A stretch of 64,000 nt of DNA from Rhizoclosmatium globosum. Lineage: Eukaryota; Chytridiomycota; Chytridiomycetes; Chytridiales; Chytriomycetaceae. This document shows positions 22,201 through 36,300 of this stretch, piece after piece. Below the pieces are notes generated by a model that saw nothing but the letters and a program-made list of their open reading frames with translations, was not told where the DNA came from and ran no database searches. The DNA lies in contig MCGO01000004.1 in the NCBI GenBank assembly GCA_002104985.1, forward strand, positions 186,001 to 250,000, given 5' to 3'. Numbering within the stretch: the stretch's first letter is position 1; each line of letters begins with the position of its first letter. A program made the translations under genes and the position numbers.

Positions 22201-24256
22201 AGTTTCGCTGTTGGTTCCAGGGCTTGAAGAGGACTTGGGTCCAATATCACCCATGAGTCTTTCGTTTGGAATGTCTACATCAAATTCGGGCCCCAGTAGC
22301 GGTGCAGAGCGCCATAGTGTGGTTGAAAGTGTCGGCAGTTTTGGTGGGCGAAGTAAACTTCAACATGGGTTTGGAGGTTCAATAGCATCTTTAGCATCTC
22401 GCGTAATTTTGCCTCCATCGCTCTACGATTTGGATGTGGAAAAAGAAAGTTATTTATTGGAAGATGTGCCGGATCCGGATTTATCTGACGACGAGATGGA
22501 GGACGTATATGATAGTGACGGAAATATGAGTGATGAATTCGGACGACATCAAGGAGAAGAAAGCGGGGGGGATGATTTCGACGAGCTTAGGCCGAATCCT
22601 GAACGTCCAACGTCCTTTGGAGAATGGTTGCGTTTGCCGTGGAGTCGTGCCAATAGTCACGCTGATCCATTACCACTATCTCATTATAACGGATGGGGTT
22701 CCACCCCTGAAATAGCCTCAAACTCGAAACTTGGGGGTTGGCAGAGTACCAAAAACTTGCGCTCGGTGGACGACAGCACTCCTAATTCAATGTGGGGATG
22801 GTCTAATAGCCGAAAAATGACCAGAAGAGACAGCACTCCAGTTCGAAATAGCTTGCCGATATCACCTCGCCACCCACCTGGTTTGGGTGTTCTTCCCAAA
22901 TTTATGGATGAAGATGACACGGCAAATCAATCCAGCGGAACTGTCCTTAATGAAGAAATAGAAGCAAATCCTATGTCATTACTGCCCATGGATGTAACTA
23001 TTAATGTCCCTACATCTGCTTTACCACAAGCTGAGCCTCCTACACTCACAATATCAACACAACCAGACGATCGAAATAATGCTTTAAATCCTGTCGGCAG
23101 GATCGAAGCTTCTAAATTGCTCCAGACGTTTTGTGCATCACCTTTGTCTGACCTCGAGAATGATCAGCTTATTCCACAAACAACAATTGTTTCTGACGGA
23201 ACCTTGCATCCATCACATATAACGCCCAAGCGGCCCGTGGGAAATGTCACCTTGAATGCTGACGCATTAATTCCTCATGAGCCAGAACCAACCCCATTTA
23301 TCATTAATCCGAAACTTGCGTCTATTCGTCAACATCACTCCGCCGTTCCTGGTTCGACATCTAGTGTTGATTCAGCTCCTGCTGCGTTACCATCTTTAGC
23401 CATTCCTGATATTTCATTTTCTCATTCCCGGGATACGTTGCGAAAAGGATCTTCTGCTAGTATGAGCAGCGAAATTAGCAGGTCGCATCATGTCTCGGAG
23501 AAGAATATCAGCAAAGCCTCCAAGCCTACAAGTCCAGTAATATCTAGGGAAGCAAGTATGAATAGCATGAAACGACCTGGAATGTTAGAAACAGATTCAG
23601 TGTTGTTTCGTGGTTCAAGCAAGAATGTTGATGAATTTGGCACTGTTGGCGAACTTCATCACGAGTTTGAAAAGATCCGTGGGGCTGATGACGAAGCTAA
23701 GCTAGGCAACTCTAGTGATAGCTTGTGGAACAGGATTCAAGAGACGGGGGTATCACGAACTCTGAAACGCCGGAAGGGACAACCAAACTTGGGAAGCAAC
23801 CACGATCTTCAAGCGTCTTCAAACAATCCGTCCTTTGTAATATCTCAGACTGGAGATTTTTCAGGTTTACGGCGAGATTCGCATTCTTCAGCAGAGGTTG
23901 AAATTGAAGGTGGAATGTTGCGAGTTCCAAAAAGATTTATGACAGTGAACTCTGAGGTAAGCTAAAATCAAGATTCAATATCCGGTTTGACTACTGGTTA
24001 GGTTGCAGAAGAAACGTATCGACAGGCGGTCCTTCACCTCACCAGTGGTCGACGGGGAAGCATTGGTGGAGAAAGTATTCAAACTCGTCCCCATAATATT
24101 ACTGGAACAAAGGGTCGTCAGATGAAGGCATTTAGGTCTATTCCCAAATCGTTTCCACTGGCACCAAAGACATTGGCGATCATATGTCTCGTCGTGACAT
24201 GTGTAACTGCAATCACTAACCTCGTCTATACTGTGTATACTTCGTCTTCGCAATAA
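19223..24256 (+). CDS. Amino-acid transporter-like membrane protein (Aa_trans/AVT type) with a very long C-terminal tail
   Basis: Eleven exons: 19223-19426, 19504-19530, 19786-19860, 19918-20157, 20211-20347, 20392-20486, 20542-20644, 20697-20854, 20899-21312, 21360-23956, 24002-24256; 1434 residues. Residues ~75-480 carry about ten hydrophobic segments with the order typical of the amino-acid/auxin permease (AVT, SLC32/36/38) family: YNGISLIFNNMTGIGMIQ at TM1, LPVTLFFLLFFVISSLCGLF, GGYLTVALFVVPMCIF, VGVVMLNYAFVQTIPAWV, FSMLVLMTSIPVLLVVNQ, SYFVPWVLAIPFLTG. A ~900-residue Ser/Pro/Asp-rich tail follows (exon 10), and then one more hydrophobic segment at the extreme C-terminus (TLAIICLVVTCVTAITNLVY). 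Substrate and compartment are unknown. Confidence 0.8.
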
Positions 24257-24323
24257 AGAAATACAGTATTCTTGACCCAATTGTGGCTGTTGGATGTTTT
24301 TGTTTTTTTCAGATTTTCGAAAG

Positions 24324-27300
24324 ATGGACACTTCAGCAGGACCATCAGCGAATGCTTTACATTCAAGCATATCGCAGAAAGGAATCATGGCGAATGATGA
24401 ATCGCAGTTATCATCTTCGTTTGAATCGGCAGTTTACAGCTCTCAGCTCACTGAACTGTGCAACGACCCGCTCTTCCCTTGCTTTGCATCAGCGTTGACA
24501 GCAACACCTCTTGGATCGAAAACGCAGAAAGTCTTGCCTTCCGTTGCCTTGTCGTCGCTGTCGCAGCTTCTTCTTCGGCCGTGTTTGACGTTAGGAATCG
24601 CGAAGATTCATCGGCCTCTCCTTCTTGACCTTGTTTCGCGATGGCTTGCATTACCATCCTCAGCCACCTCTTCGTCATCAACTGAGTTGGCGCTAGTATG
24701 TCCTTGCTGTGGGGAAGCGTCTGTGGAAGCTGGATTCTCCGCGTCTCCAAAACATGACCGTGAAGGAATGCTGGTTGATCGTGATGTATCGACCGTTTCA
24801 AGCTCTTATCAACTACTCGAACACTTTTTATTGGCCTTTAGTAGATTGATTCCAGTTTCTCCTCAGATCTTTGTGTTCGTATTCATACTGCTATTGGATA
24901 ATACTCAATACTTTCACCCATAGAATTGCAACCGCTTGTTTTGAAAAGTTGGCGTTATCTCCTATCGATATGTTCAGAAGAATTCATGGATATGCTCCGA
25001 ATTCACCGAAGTTGTTGAACATTGCCCAATCCTTGTACATCCTGACACATACAACCCATGTATCAACTTTCACTGCAATGTGGGATTTTGCTCCACTGTT
25101 TGAATTGCTACATGTCGAATATGAATCAATGAGCCATGTGGTCATCGCATACTTGGCACATACAATGGCCAACGTTCTTGGTATGACAGACGAAGAGCGT
25201 ACCGCAATACTGAGCAAGTTCTTGACCTCGGAGACTATATTGAACGACTCACGTATTTGTATGCTTAGGTATTTTCGTGAAATTCGGATGGAAAGAAATC
25301 TAATGTTTAAACCACAGCTTTCTGGAGGAAGAACAGATTCAACTGAACCGCGCTGAAATGTTTCGTCCATTGCCATCCAATAACGGAACAATCATTTGTA
25401 ATATCACAGCGCTTGACTTGAGTCCATTTGTCGTCGATGTTGCGGGAATCTTATTGCCCAAGCCTAACTTGCTTGACGCTTCATCCTCTCAACCTAAACA
25501 GAAACTAGTTTGGACTGAAACAACGCGTAGAAATTTGAATCGGATAGCTGTTTCTGTCTCGATTGGCGCCCCCGTACTTGTTACTGGGGCTGCTGGTGTA
25601 GGGAAAACCTCACTGGTGGAAGAAGTCGCTCGTATGGTTGGCCAAAAAGGTACTGTGTAGATTGATGGATTTTAATTGTTAACGAAATCACTAGACCTTC
25701 TCAAAATTCATTTGGGAGATCAAACTGACTCAAAGATTCTGCTTGGAACTTATGTTTGTCAAAATGAGCCTGGATCTTTCCGCTGGCAACCTGGAATTTT
25801 GACCACTGCAGTAATGCAAGGACGATGGGTTCTGATTGAAGATTTGGATCTCGCTCCGCTGGAGGTTGTTTCTGTTCTCATCCCATTGCTTGAAACTGGT
25901 CATTTGTTCATCCCAGCGAGAGGCGAAAAAGTACGCGCTCGTCAAGGTTTCCAACTGTTTGCAACACAAACCGTGTCATCAAATGCTTCAAAATTCGGAA
26001 TTTCTTCTCGTGGAGGAAGCGGAGGCTCAGGAGAAATGGGAGCCGCCCTTTGGAACAGAATTGCTGTTGATGCACTTCCTACAACTGAAATGGTTCAAGT
26101 AGTTTCGGCTCTTTTCCCGAATTTGGGGGCTGTATTTTCTCCATTGATTGTAAAGACATTTGAGGGTCTTGTAACGATGTTCCGAAGCGCCCTTGGAGTA
26201 AATCGCGTAGTTTCTTTCAGAGATGTTATCAAATGGTGTTATCGTTTGGACCGTTTGCATGCAAGTGTATTTGTGGAAGATGCCATGAAAATGGGCGAAA
26301 ACTTCGAAGGATCGATCGAATCTGTATCACTACAGGCCCGCGAATGCCTTTTCAGAGAAGCAGTGGAGTGCTTTACTATGATGTTGATGGACCGTAAAAT
26401 TCGCGATCGTGCTATGTCAATCGTGGCTGATATTCTTGTTATCCCACCCACTCGGCTTGAATTCTATTCAGATCACTATTTACCGGTTCTATCAGTGGCT
26501 GAAAAAGGATCTTCGAAGAAAGGCATCAACACAGTCGCAAAAGTTACTGTTGGGCGAACTTCGTTGAGTTTCACCAAAACCCCAGCCAAAACGTTCGAAA
26601 CCGCATCCACGTTTGCAAACACTACTCTTTCTCTGCGATTACTTGAAAAGCTGGCTGTTTGTGTGTCGATGCAGGAATCAGTGTTACTCACGGGTGAAAC
26701 AGGGTATGTACGAATGAGTTTTTGTTAATCAAAAACTAATCTCAACTTTGTCAGTACCGGTAAAACAACCATCATTCAACAACTTGCTAGTATGTGTGGA
26801 AAGTCTCTCACTGTCATCAATATGAGTCAACAAAGTGATTCAACTGATCTTCTCGGTGGCTTTAAGCCAGTTGAAGCCACCATGATTGCAATGCCAATGT
26901 TGGAACGCTTTGAAGCTTTGTTTTCTCGGACGTTTTCGGCGACTGCAAATGCAGCTTTCTTGGAGTCGGTCCGTTCTGCTTTTATCAAAAAGAAATGGGA
27001 TGTCCTGAAATTGGGTTTTGGAAACTCGGTACGAATGGCTGACAAAGTTTTGGGTTTGCAGAAATCTCAGGTTTGTCAAGGAAGATGTTTGAAAATCATT
27101 TTAAAATTGTGTATAGGATGGGGAACCACAAGCCAAAAAGTCTAAGAAACTACAATCTGATCCATCTCTTGTCGCAGATTGGGAAGAATTTTCGACAATG
27201 GTCAAATCCTTTTCCGCGCAATTGGACCATTTGAAAAACTCGTTTTTGTTCTCATTTGTGGAAGGAACGCTTGTGAAAGCAATTACTCGAGGTGATTGGA

Positions 27301-30300
27301 TCTTGTTGGACGAAGTCAACCTCGCTTCAGCCGAAACTCTTGAATCTTTATCTGGTATTCTTCAGAGTTCAACCGGTTCTATTTTGCTTCTTGAACGAGG
27401 TGACACCGAACCAGTAAAACGTCACCCTGATTTCAGGCTATTTGCTTGTATGAATCCAGCGAATGATGCTGGAAAGCGAGATCTACCTCCTGGTCTCCTG
27501 TCACGGTTCACTGAAATGTGGGTTGATTCTCCTGACACTGTGCCTCAAGATCTGGCTCTCATTATCAATCGTCACTTGCATTCGTGTTTACCACCTCCCA
27601 CACAAGGTGGAAATGCCATGGTATCATACATTTCAGAGTTTCACACTTCGGTTAAGGCTGCAGCTGAAAGCGGTTTTCTTGTGGACGGATCAGGCCATAA
27701 AGTTTGCATCAACTTGCGTACGCTGACTCGTGCTCTTGGATTCGCATCAGCCTGTACTCCTAAATATGGATTGCAACGAAGTGTATATGAAGGCTGTCAA
27801 ATGACATACGCAACAATCTTGGGGAAGGATTCTTTGGAAGTGATTCGCAAGCTGTTTGAGAAGCATCTTCTGAACGGAATCAAGAATATGGGATCATTCT
27901 TGAAGAATATTCCAAAGATTCCCGACTCTGAAGAGAATTCTCACATTTTGTTTGGGGCCTACTGGATTCGACGAGGGCCACTAGAAGTTAATGATGCACC
28001 AAAGTATGTTTTGACTCCTAGTGTGGACATGAACCTGAGTCGTTTGGCACGTGCCGTGATGTCAAGTAAATTTCCGGTACTGATTCAGGGTCCAACTTCG
28101 GCTGGTAAAACCAGTATGGTGGAGTATTTGGCAACAAGAACTGGACATAGGTTCATTCGAGTGAACAATCATGAGCACACCGATCTTCAAGAGTATATTG
28201 GTACATATGTTTCCAACTCAGAAGGAAAGCTTGTATTCCGAGAGGTGCGTTTTTTTTTTGTATGATAATGTTTTCTGACAGGGAATATTGTACAGGGTGT
28301 TCTAGTGGAGGCACTTCGCAAAGGTCATTGGATTGTACTTGACGAACTCAATTTAGCACCTTCCGACGTTTTAGAATCCCTGAATCGATTGCTTGATGAC
28401 AATCGAGAATTATTGATTCCTGAGACCCAAGAAGTTGTCCGTCCTCATCCAGGATTCATGCTTTTTGCCACTCAAAATCCTCCAGGGCTGTATGGTGGCC
28501 GTAAACAACTCTCCAGAGCCTTTCGGTCCAGATTTATTGAGCTTCATTTTGATGACATCCCTGAACCAGAACTTAGCATTATTTTGGAAAAACGATGTCG
28601 CTTACCTCCAAGCTACTCGGCCAAAATTGTTGCCACTTATAAGGGACTGCAAAATGCGCGCCAAAGATCACGTATCTTCGAAGGAAAACATGCTTTTGCT
28701 ACTCTCCGTGATCTGTTCCGTTGGGGTAATCGTCCTGCAGAAAATGCTCAAGAGCTCGCTGAACATGGATTTATGGTTCTTGCCGAGAAATCGCGACGAG
28801 ACGACGAAAAGGATGTTGTTCGAGATGTATTGGAACAAACCTTCCGTCTTAAGATTGATCCTACTGCGTTATATGATCGTGAATGGCGACTCTTCATGGG
28901 TAATGTGACTGCAAATAGCGACTTTGTCAAAGATATTGTTTGGACCAATGTATGTTTTCGTTATCCTGAATTTATTTGTTGCTGACTTGAATTGCAGGCA
29001 ATGAAGCGGCTCTTTGTCCTCGTTCTAAAATGCATTACAAACACGGAACCAATTTTGTTGGTTGGGTATGTTATATTGATCCGATTTAAACGTGTGTAGT
29101 ATTAATTGTTGCATTAGTGAAACTGGTTGTGGTAAAACTACAGTTTGCCAGATCTTGACCACTTTGATGGGTGTGAATCTCCAAATTGTGAATGCTCATG
29201 CCGGAAGTGAAACTTCTGATTTCATTGGTTCTATGCGCCCGGTCCGTGGAAGGGATCGTACAGTTGCTGAAACTTTGGAGGCCATCACTGCCCTCTGGGA
29301 AAAAATCGCCGCACACACAGAAGAAGAGTCGGATTTTATGTCATCCACAAATATCAACTCTTTGTTCACTGAGTACAACGGAAATTTGCAAGTTATGATA
29401 GATTTGGTCAAATCACGAATCAATCAGTTGGATCCACAGGATTCATGGAACGCACAGCTACAAACAATCGAAAGCCTTTTTATTCAATCTAAGAAGATGT
29501 TTGAGTGGAGCGACGGTCCGTTAGTGAACGCGATGCGAGTCGGCGAAGCCTTTTTGCTGGACGAAATTTCTCTTGCTGATGATTCTGTCTTGGAACGTTT
29601 AAACTCTGTTCTCGAGTCTGAACGTCTTCTTGTTCTTGCTGAACGTGGGGCCGTTAATGCGGATGGTGAAGATTCTAACGATCCAACACATTCTCATATT
29701 GAGGAGATTCGAGGTCATCAAAATTTCTCCTTCATGGCAACTATGAATCCAGGCGGTGATTACGGAAAGAAGGAACTGAGTCCTGCTCTGAGAAATCGTT
29801 TCACTGAACTATGGGTTCCATCTATTGGGGACAAAGAAGACTTAAAAATGATTATTAACCAACGGCTTGGATCTCTGGCTTCACATTCAGAACAGATTGA
29901 TGTTATTTCTGAACTTCTCCTGAACTTTTTGGACTGGTTTGCAGGAAAACTTGGAATGGTGCGAACAAGTATTGTGAGTTTAAGAGACATTATGGCCTGG
30001 GTTGCATTCATTACCACAATGGTCAAACAAAGTGACCCAACGGAAGCGTCGAGTATTTTACTGCTCGGAAAGTCTATTTTCCACGGAGGTTGCATGGTTT
30101 TACTTGATGGAATTGGGGTGAATCCTCTCTTTGGTTCTATGCTTGGAAGTGCCGCTGCTGCCACATTTCGCAAAGACTGCAGCCAACGACTTGCCGAAGA
30201 TATCTATGCACAGTTCCTGTCTCAAGAATCAATCACACTTGATCAATTTCTGATTGAAATCAGCTTCTTTGTCGACAAGGTGCATATTGTGCGTGAAAAT

Positions 30301-33300
30301 GACATGTTTGGAATTCCACCGTTTCTGGTCAAGTGCGGACCTGAAGCAAGAAAAGACATTAAATTTGCCTTGCAAGCTCCAACTACGTCCATCAATGCCC
30401 TTAGAGTGTTACGTGCGCTTCGTTTGTCAAAGCCTGTCTTACTTGAGGGGTAACAAATCCTCCTTTCCTTTCTTTGTACTAAAATTCGATTAGTTCGCCT
30501 GGAGTCGGAAAGTCGTCCCTGATATCTTCACTAGCAACAACATGTGGTTACTCACTTTGCAGAATCAATCTGAGTGAACAAACTGATCTTATGGATTTGT
30601 TTGGAAGTGATTTACCTGTTGAAGGAGGCAAAGGTGGTGAATTCGCATGGCGTGACGGTCCATTTTTGTCGGCTATGAAAACTGGTCAGTGGGTTTTGCT
30701 GGATGAGCTGAATTTAGCAACGCAGCAAGTCTTAGAGGTACTAACTTTTGCTTTGGCCTCAAATTGTATCTGACATACCTTAGGGTTTGAATGCATGTTT
30801 GGATCATCGTGCTTCTGTATATATTCCCGAATTGAACAGATCTTTCGACTGTCACAAAGATTTTCGTGTGTTTGCTGCCCAGAATCCTCAAAATCAGGGT
30901 GGTGGACGAAAGGGGTTGCCGAAAAGTTTTGTTAACAGATTCACACAAGTGAGACATTACTGGAGTTCCGCGATTGATATTGACGTTTTCTGCAGGTTTA
31001 TATCGAAGCATTAACAGGGGAAGACATGGAGTTTATTATTATGAATCTACATCCAGAAGTGGAACCGAGTGTAGTCAAACAAATGATTGGGTTTAATCAG
31101 GCAATGCACCACGAAACAATGGTTCAACATTCATTTGGTTCTCGGGGCAGCCCATGGGAATTTAATTTGCGTGACACATTGCGCTGGATTGAACTGGTTG
31201 AGAGTGGCCAGTCTGTCTTGAATCCTCAACTCTTCTTGAATATGATGTACTGCCAGAGAATGCGAACGGATGTCGATGAAGCCGCGGTTGTAAAACTTTT
31301 CGGTACCTTTTTCGATGCACAAGAGATGCCAAAATGTTCACTGGATGTAACGCCTTCACTTATTCGCGTTGGCTCTTCAACCTTAAAACGAGTCGGGCGA
31401 CGCCATCCGCAAAGTCGGGGCTACGTCACTGGAGATAAATTAGAGATTCTGTCTAGCCAGCTTCCAGTGTTGGAGTCTCTCGTCAAGTGTGTTGAAATGT
31501 CCTGGATGGCTATACTCTGTGGCTCTTCATCTAGTGGGAAAACATCAATGGTCAGATTATTGGCGAAATTAGCAGGACAGCAATTGGATGAGTTCTCGAT
31601 GAATAGTGGGATTGATGCGGTTGAACTGTTGGGTGGGTTTGAGCAAGTCGACCTTAACAGACGAGAACAAAGTATTGTCCGACTCCTTGAACATTCATTA
31701 GACTGCGTATTTAGATACGTGGGGACATCTCAGCTTATGGTGGAAGCCGAGTTTTTCAATCGAGTTTTTGGCCTTCAAACTCAACTTCGGGATTTGTGTC
31801 AATCAAACAATGCACTCTCTGTCGAGGTAACCAAGGCCGTATTGAATAGGCTTGAAAAAATCATTGAGATGTTTGGCGAATCTTTGGAGACTTTCCTCGT
31901 GAAGGCTGGATGCAAACTTCCCTTTGAAATCTTAGAAATGTGCGACCAGTTGCAGCGTTTAAGAGAATCTGGTGTTCATGGCCAGTTTGAATGGATCGAT
32001 GGAACTTTGATTAAGGCTCTTGAAGAAGGTCGTTGGATTCTGATTGATAATGCCAATATGTGCCCAGCAAGTGTCCTAGACCGATTGAACCACCTTCTTG
32101 AACCGAATGGAGTACTTATCGTCAATGAACGAGGACTTGTGAATGGCCAGATTAAGGTTATTCAACCTCATCCTAACTTCAGAATGTTTATGACAATGGA
32201 TCCTCATTTGGGCGAAATCTCAAGGGCGATGCGAAACAGAGGAGTCGAGCTTTTTATTCGGCCTCCTGAAAACGACGATGCCTCGACGCTAGTATCAAGT
32301 CTCTTGCTGCAAGACATCGTGAAGTTGTTGAACACAAACGGCCTTCCAGGAGCTGAACTGCCGAAATCTCTCCTAAAATTACATAAGTCTCTAGCTTCAC
32401 TGTTTCGACGACTGCATATTTCCTTCGACGACTCAAATACTATGCTTATCAAGTTTGCTCGACTCACTGTTGAGAGATTGGAGCGAGGAGTGTCATGGGC
32501 TAATGCAGCAAAACAATCCATCATGGATGTTTATGTGGATCTCTCTGCTATTGAAAGTCTTCCCGAAGATGTTGCCAGTCCTCTTTTGGAAGCTGTGTCG
32601 GATGTTATAAACTACACACCACACCAAACGTCGCAAAATGTGGATATTGCTACAGGCAGCTGGCCAGTACGCGTATCAGGAAGATTTGTCGTTGAAGAGT
32701 CGATTCTCTCTCGTACTTCACTCGAAGCTTCATTAATATTGAAGCTATCCACGGCTGAATCTCAAGTTGATTTGAACGTTACTTCAAACATTTCGACAGA
32801 ACTCCAGGATACACTTATTACTCCCATGCCAAAAGTCGCGTCTCTTTTGCGTTCTTCGTGTATGCAGTTCGTTCAACAGTCACTGGTTCCAGTTTCCTCA
32901 GAGCTCAAGTCCAAATTTTTGCAACATATACTTCAAAAATATGCGACACACATTTCAACTGAACAGCTGCAGATTGCAATCAAGCTGTTAGAATCTGAGA
33001 AGTATATGGAACCACTGGTAAGAATCTTAAAACTGTGGTTATATCATCTAACAACTCACAAAAGGAGGCCAAATCACTGAAATACGGCATATTACTGCGC
33101 TTGAAAGAGTTTGAGCTGATCGAATCGATTATTTGCTCAAACTCTGTCAGCTCAATCTTGAGTCAATCCAAACTGTTTTTTGACGGCCAAACGTCTGAAC
33201 ATAATTTGGCACACCCTGTATTTAAATATTTGTATCCATTCATTCGCAACTTGCGAGAATGCATGTCTTCCATCGTTTCAGAGTCACTTTTGGAATCATA

Positions 33301-36300
33301 TGATGTGAGTGTGAAAAATCTAATTTAATCAGAACATTTATTCTTTGAAAAGGACCTCCAACAAGTTTTGTATTCTGCAGAGTATTTATTACGCCTTTTG
33401 GACTCCGAATCGCTGAATCCCACTGATCTTGTCTTCGCATTTCAATCTACGCTTCTGGCACTGAAAAAGTCATCGTTTATTACAGCAGAACTTTCACGGC
33501 CATCATTTGCCGCTACCGAAAAACTGCTGGATTCAGTTGAAGGTTGTTACTCAACTCTTGATATAAGAGCGTTCGAGAGTCTCTCCGCACTATGGCGAAA
33601 CTCATCAATTAAAACTTTGAGGAACTCGGACCTCATTCATCTTGAACTTGAGTTCACATCTTTGAGCAGCAGGGTGAGCTTGCAAGGGAAAAACGTTAAA
33701 GGTGAGGCAACTGGATTTTCTATAACATTCCTTACCGTTCAAGTAAATAGACGCTGTGGCGCATCCTTTGATGTTGATTGATTCCAAGATCAAACATTCT
33801 ATCTTGGAAGCTGTCTCGACTCTTTATTACTTGGATGAATCGTCTTCAAGTGAGACGTCGGATATGCAGAAAATGATTTGTCTTCTACCAACTGTAAGCA
33901 TATTAAGCTTATTACTGTCGGTTACTAATCCTCATTAAAGGAAATCGCGGCACAGTTTGATGAATTAGAACTGAAAGCGGCGACCATCGCAAAGTTTTTT
34001 GAAGTTGATGTACCCTTGCAAGAGTCGTTTGTGTCTTTGGAGAGTCTTGGAAGTCGTGGTGTTGCTTTTGGCTTGATGCCGATTACTGAAATCAAGTCAT
34101 TGCGCTCACAAGCATTGATTTTAATGCGTTTGACTGAGTTGGTACTGAATTCGGTTTCTATGGCCCAAAAAAAGGTACTTCTTTTGTCTATTGCTAACTA
34201 CGGTTCTAACTTGAGGTCAGACATTTGTTCTTGGACTCGTGTCAGAAATCCGGGACTTAATCAAGTACGAAATCGAAGAGACTCTTAATATGTCTCAAAA
34301 CTTGCAACCTCTTCAAAGAATTGTCTGGATGCTAAACTCGGACTGGATCGATAATGTTTCAGGTACGGAAAAATAGAATAATTTTGTTAAGTCCTAACCA
34401 AATCAAACAGACGAGCAATTTATTCCACAGATTAAAGACGTTTTGTTTGAAGCTGCTTACAGGTGGCATCAACGATTGTGGCAGAACTCTTGCACCGTTT
34501 TACTCGCATCAGAAAACTACAAGCGCGACATCTTGATCTGCCACGGAAACGTACACGAAACTCCTAAAACTGATGTAAATACGATCAACGTAAATGTTTT
34601 GACTGGGCCCGAGATTCTAAGACAGTCTATGAACACAAAAATGGGGATGCATTTATTGTAAGTTTGGAGCTTTGTGGCAATTTCCAACCAATATTTCACA
34701 GAGGCTCAATGCGGGACGTTCCCATTTACGGATTCAAGAGCAAAGTGAATCAAATTCAAAAGCTTGCCAAAGTGTTGAACGAACCCTTAGTTCCAGACTA
34801 CGTCTATGAGTCTCTCAAAGGAGATATTCATATGGTTTTCTTGCTTTTGGACCAGGTAAATGGGTTGTCATGAATTCTGGCAATACACTAACATGAATTT
34901 AGATCATTACCGGCCATGAACACTACTTCGTTGCGGATACATTCAATACTTTGGTTGCATCTGTTTCGAAGCTCCGAAGTACTCTACTTACAGATCCAGT
35001 TGCAGTGTCTTCCAATATCCAAGGAATACTGGGCTTGCTCAAGTCTATTCCGGAAAAACAGCTCAAATATTTGAATAGTGTGTTTGAAATGTTCTCTGTA
35101 ATATCGGTATCCGGACTCAGTGTTTCCTCTGTGGGAAAAATTTGGGTCTCCATTTCGATGGCATTCCTTCGTTCATACCTGCCGTCAACGCCTATTGATC
35201 CAGCTCTTTCAGCACAAACTCAACTTGATATTCTTTCAAGCATCAGTGAAAGAATCAAATCCGATATTCTTGTTCGACTCGAGCTTGACTTTGTTTCTCA
35301 ATCTGACTCCCAAGCTGCTGCTCATGATACCCAATTGGATTCTCTTCGTGATATTCATATCTCTCAAAGGAAAATTCGCAGCAGAATGGTTTACAGACCA
35401 GAGCAGTCGCAAATCGGGGCTATCGTGAATGATTTGTCACACCTTGGAAATAACGTTCTCCGTGATGAAATTATTGCCTTATCATTGACAGATGACGTTA
35501 AACAAAAAATATTCCTACAGGAGAGCCTTCAGGCTTTCATACAGAGAATGGAAACCAAGTATCCTCTGTACCGTGATATTCTCCAACCTGTTTTCCTCAG
35601 TGTATACCAACTTCGTCTTGGATTGTCTTCTTTGGCTGCTGACCAAGACGATTATTACGAGATTTCTGTGGAAGTAAACCGACTAATGGGATCACTGTTG
35701 GAATTTACTGGATTCCTCAAGTCTGAAGACTTGACGGGTCATTCCTTTTCAGCTGCATTGAAAGATATTTCGAGAATCTCATCTAAAGAGAACGAAATCT
35801 CGACTCTCATAAGTGTTATTCGTCGGTTCTGTTGGGGAATCGAATATCAACAACATATATCTCGTACCGATCTAGAAATTATCCACGATTGGTTCAACGA
35901 ACTCTCTGAAAAATGGGTGGAGACTGAAGCCTTGGTTTCTCAACATGAACGCGAAAAGGATGAATTATACAAATTCAAAGAGCGGACTCATGAAGTTTTA
36001 ACCGAAGCCGAAATTGAGGAAAAAGATCTACTTGAAATTTTCCCAGACTTCTATGATGAGTTCGAAGGCGAAGCCCAAAATGATGATGATCCCCATATCA
36101 AAAAGCTACCGCCATTGGTTTCGACTACGCCAACGGAGCCACCTAAAGCTCCTGTTCGATTAGATGATTCTATCGCATTCGAAGTCCGTGAAATGCATGA
36201 ACATATGTTCCGAGCTACATCTTCAACCCTCACTCACGAACAACTTCGTCAATCGTATCAAAAAGTTTATATGAGTACATTTGAAGCATCCGCCAAAGTG

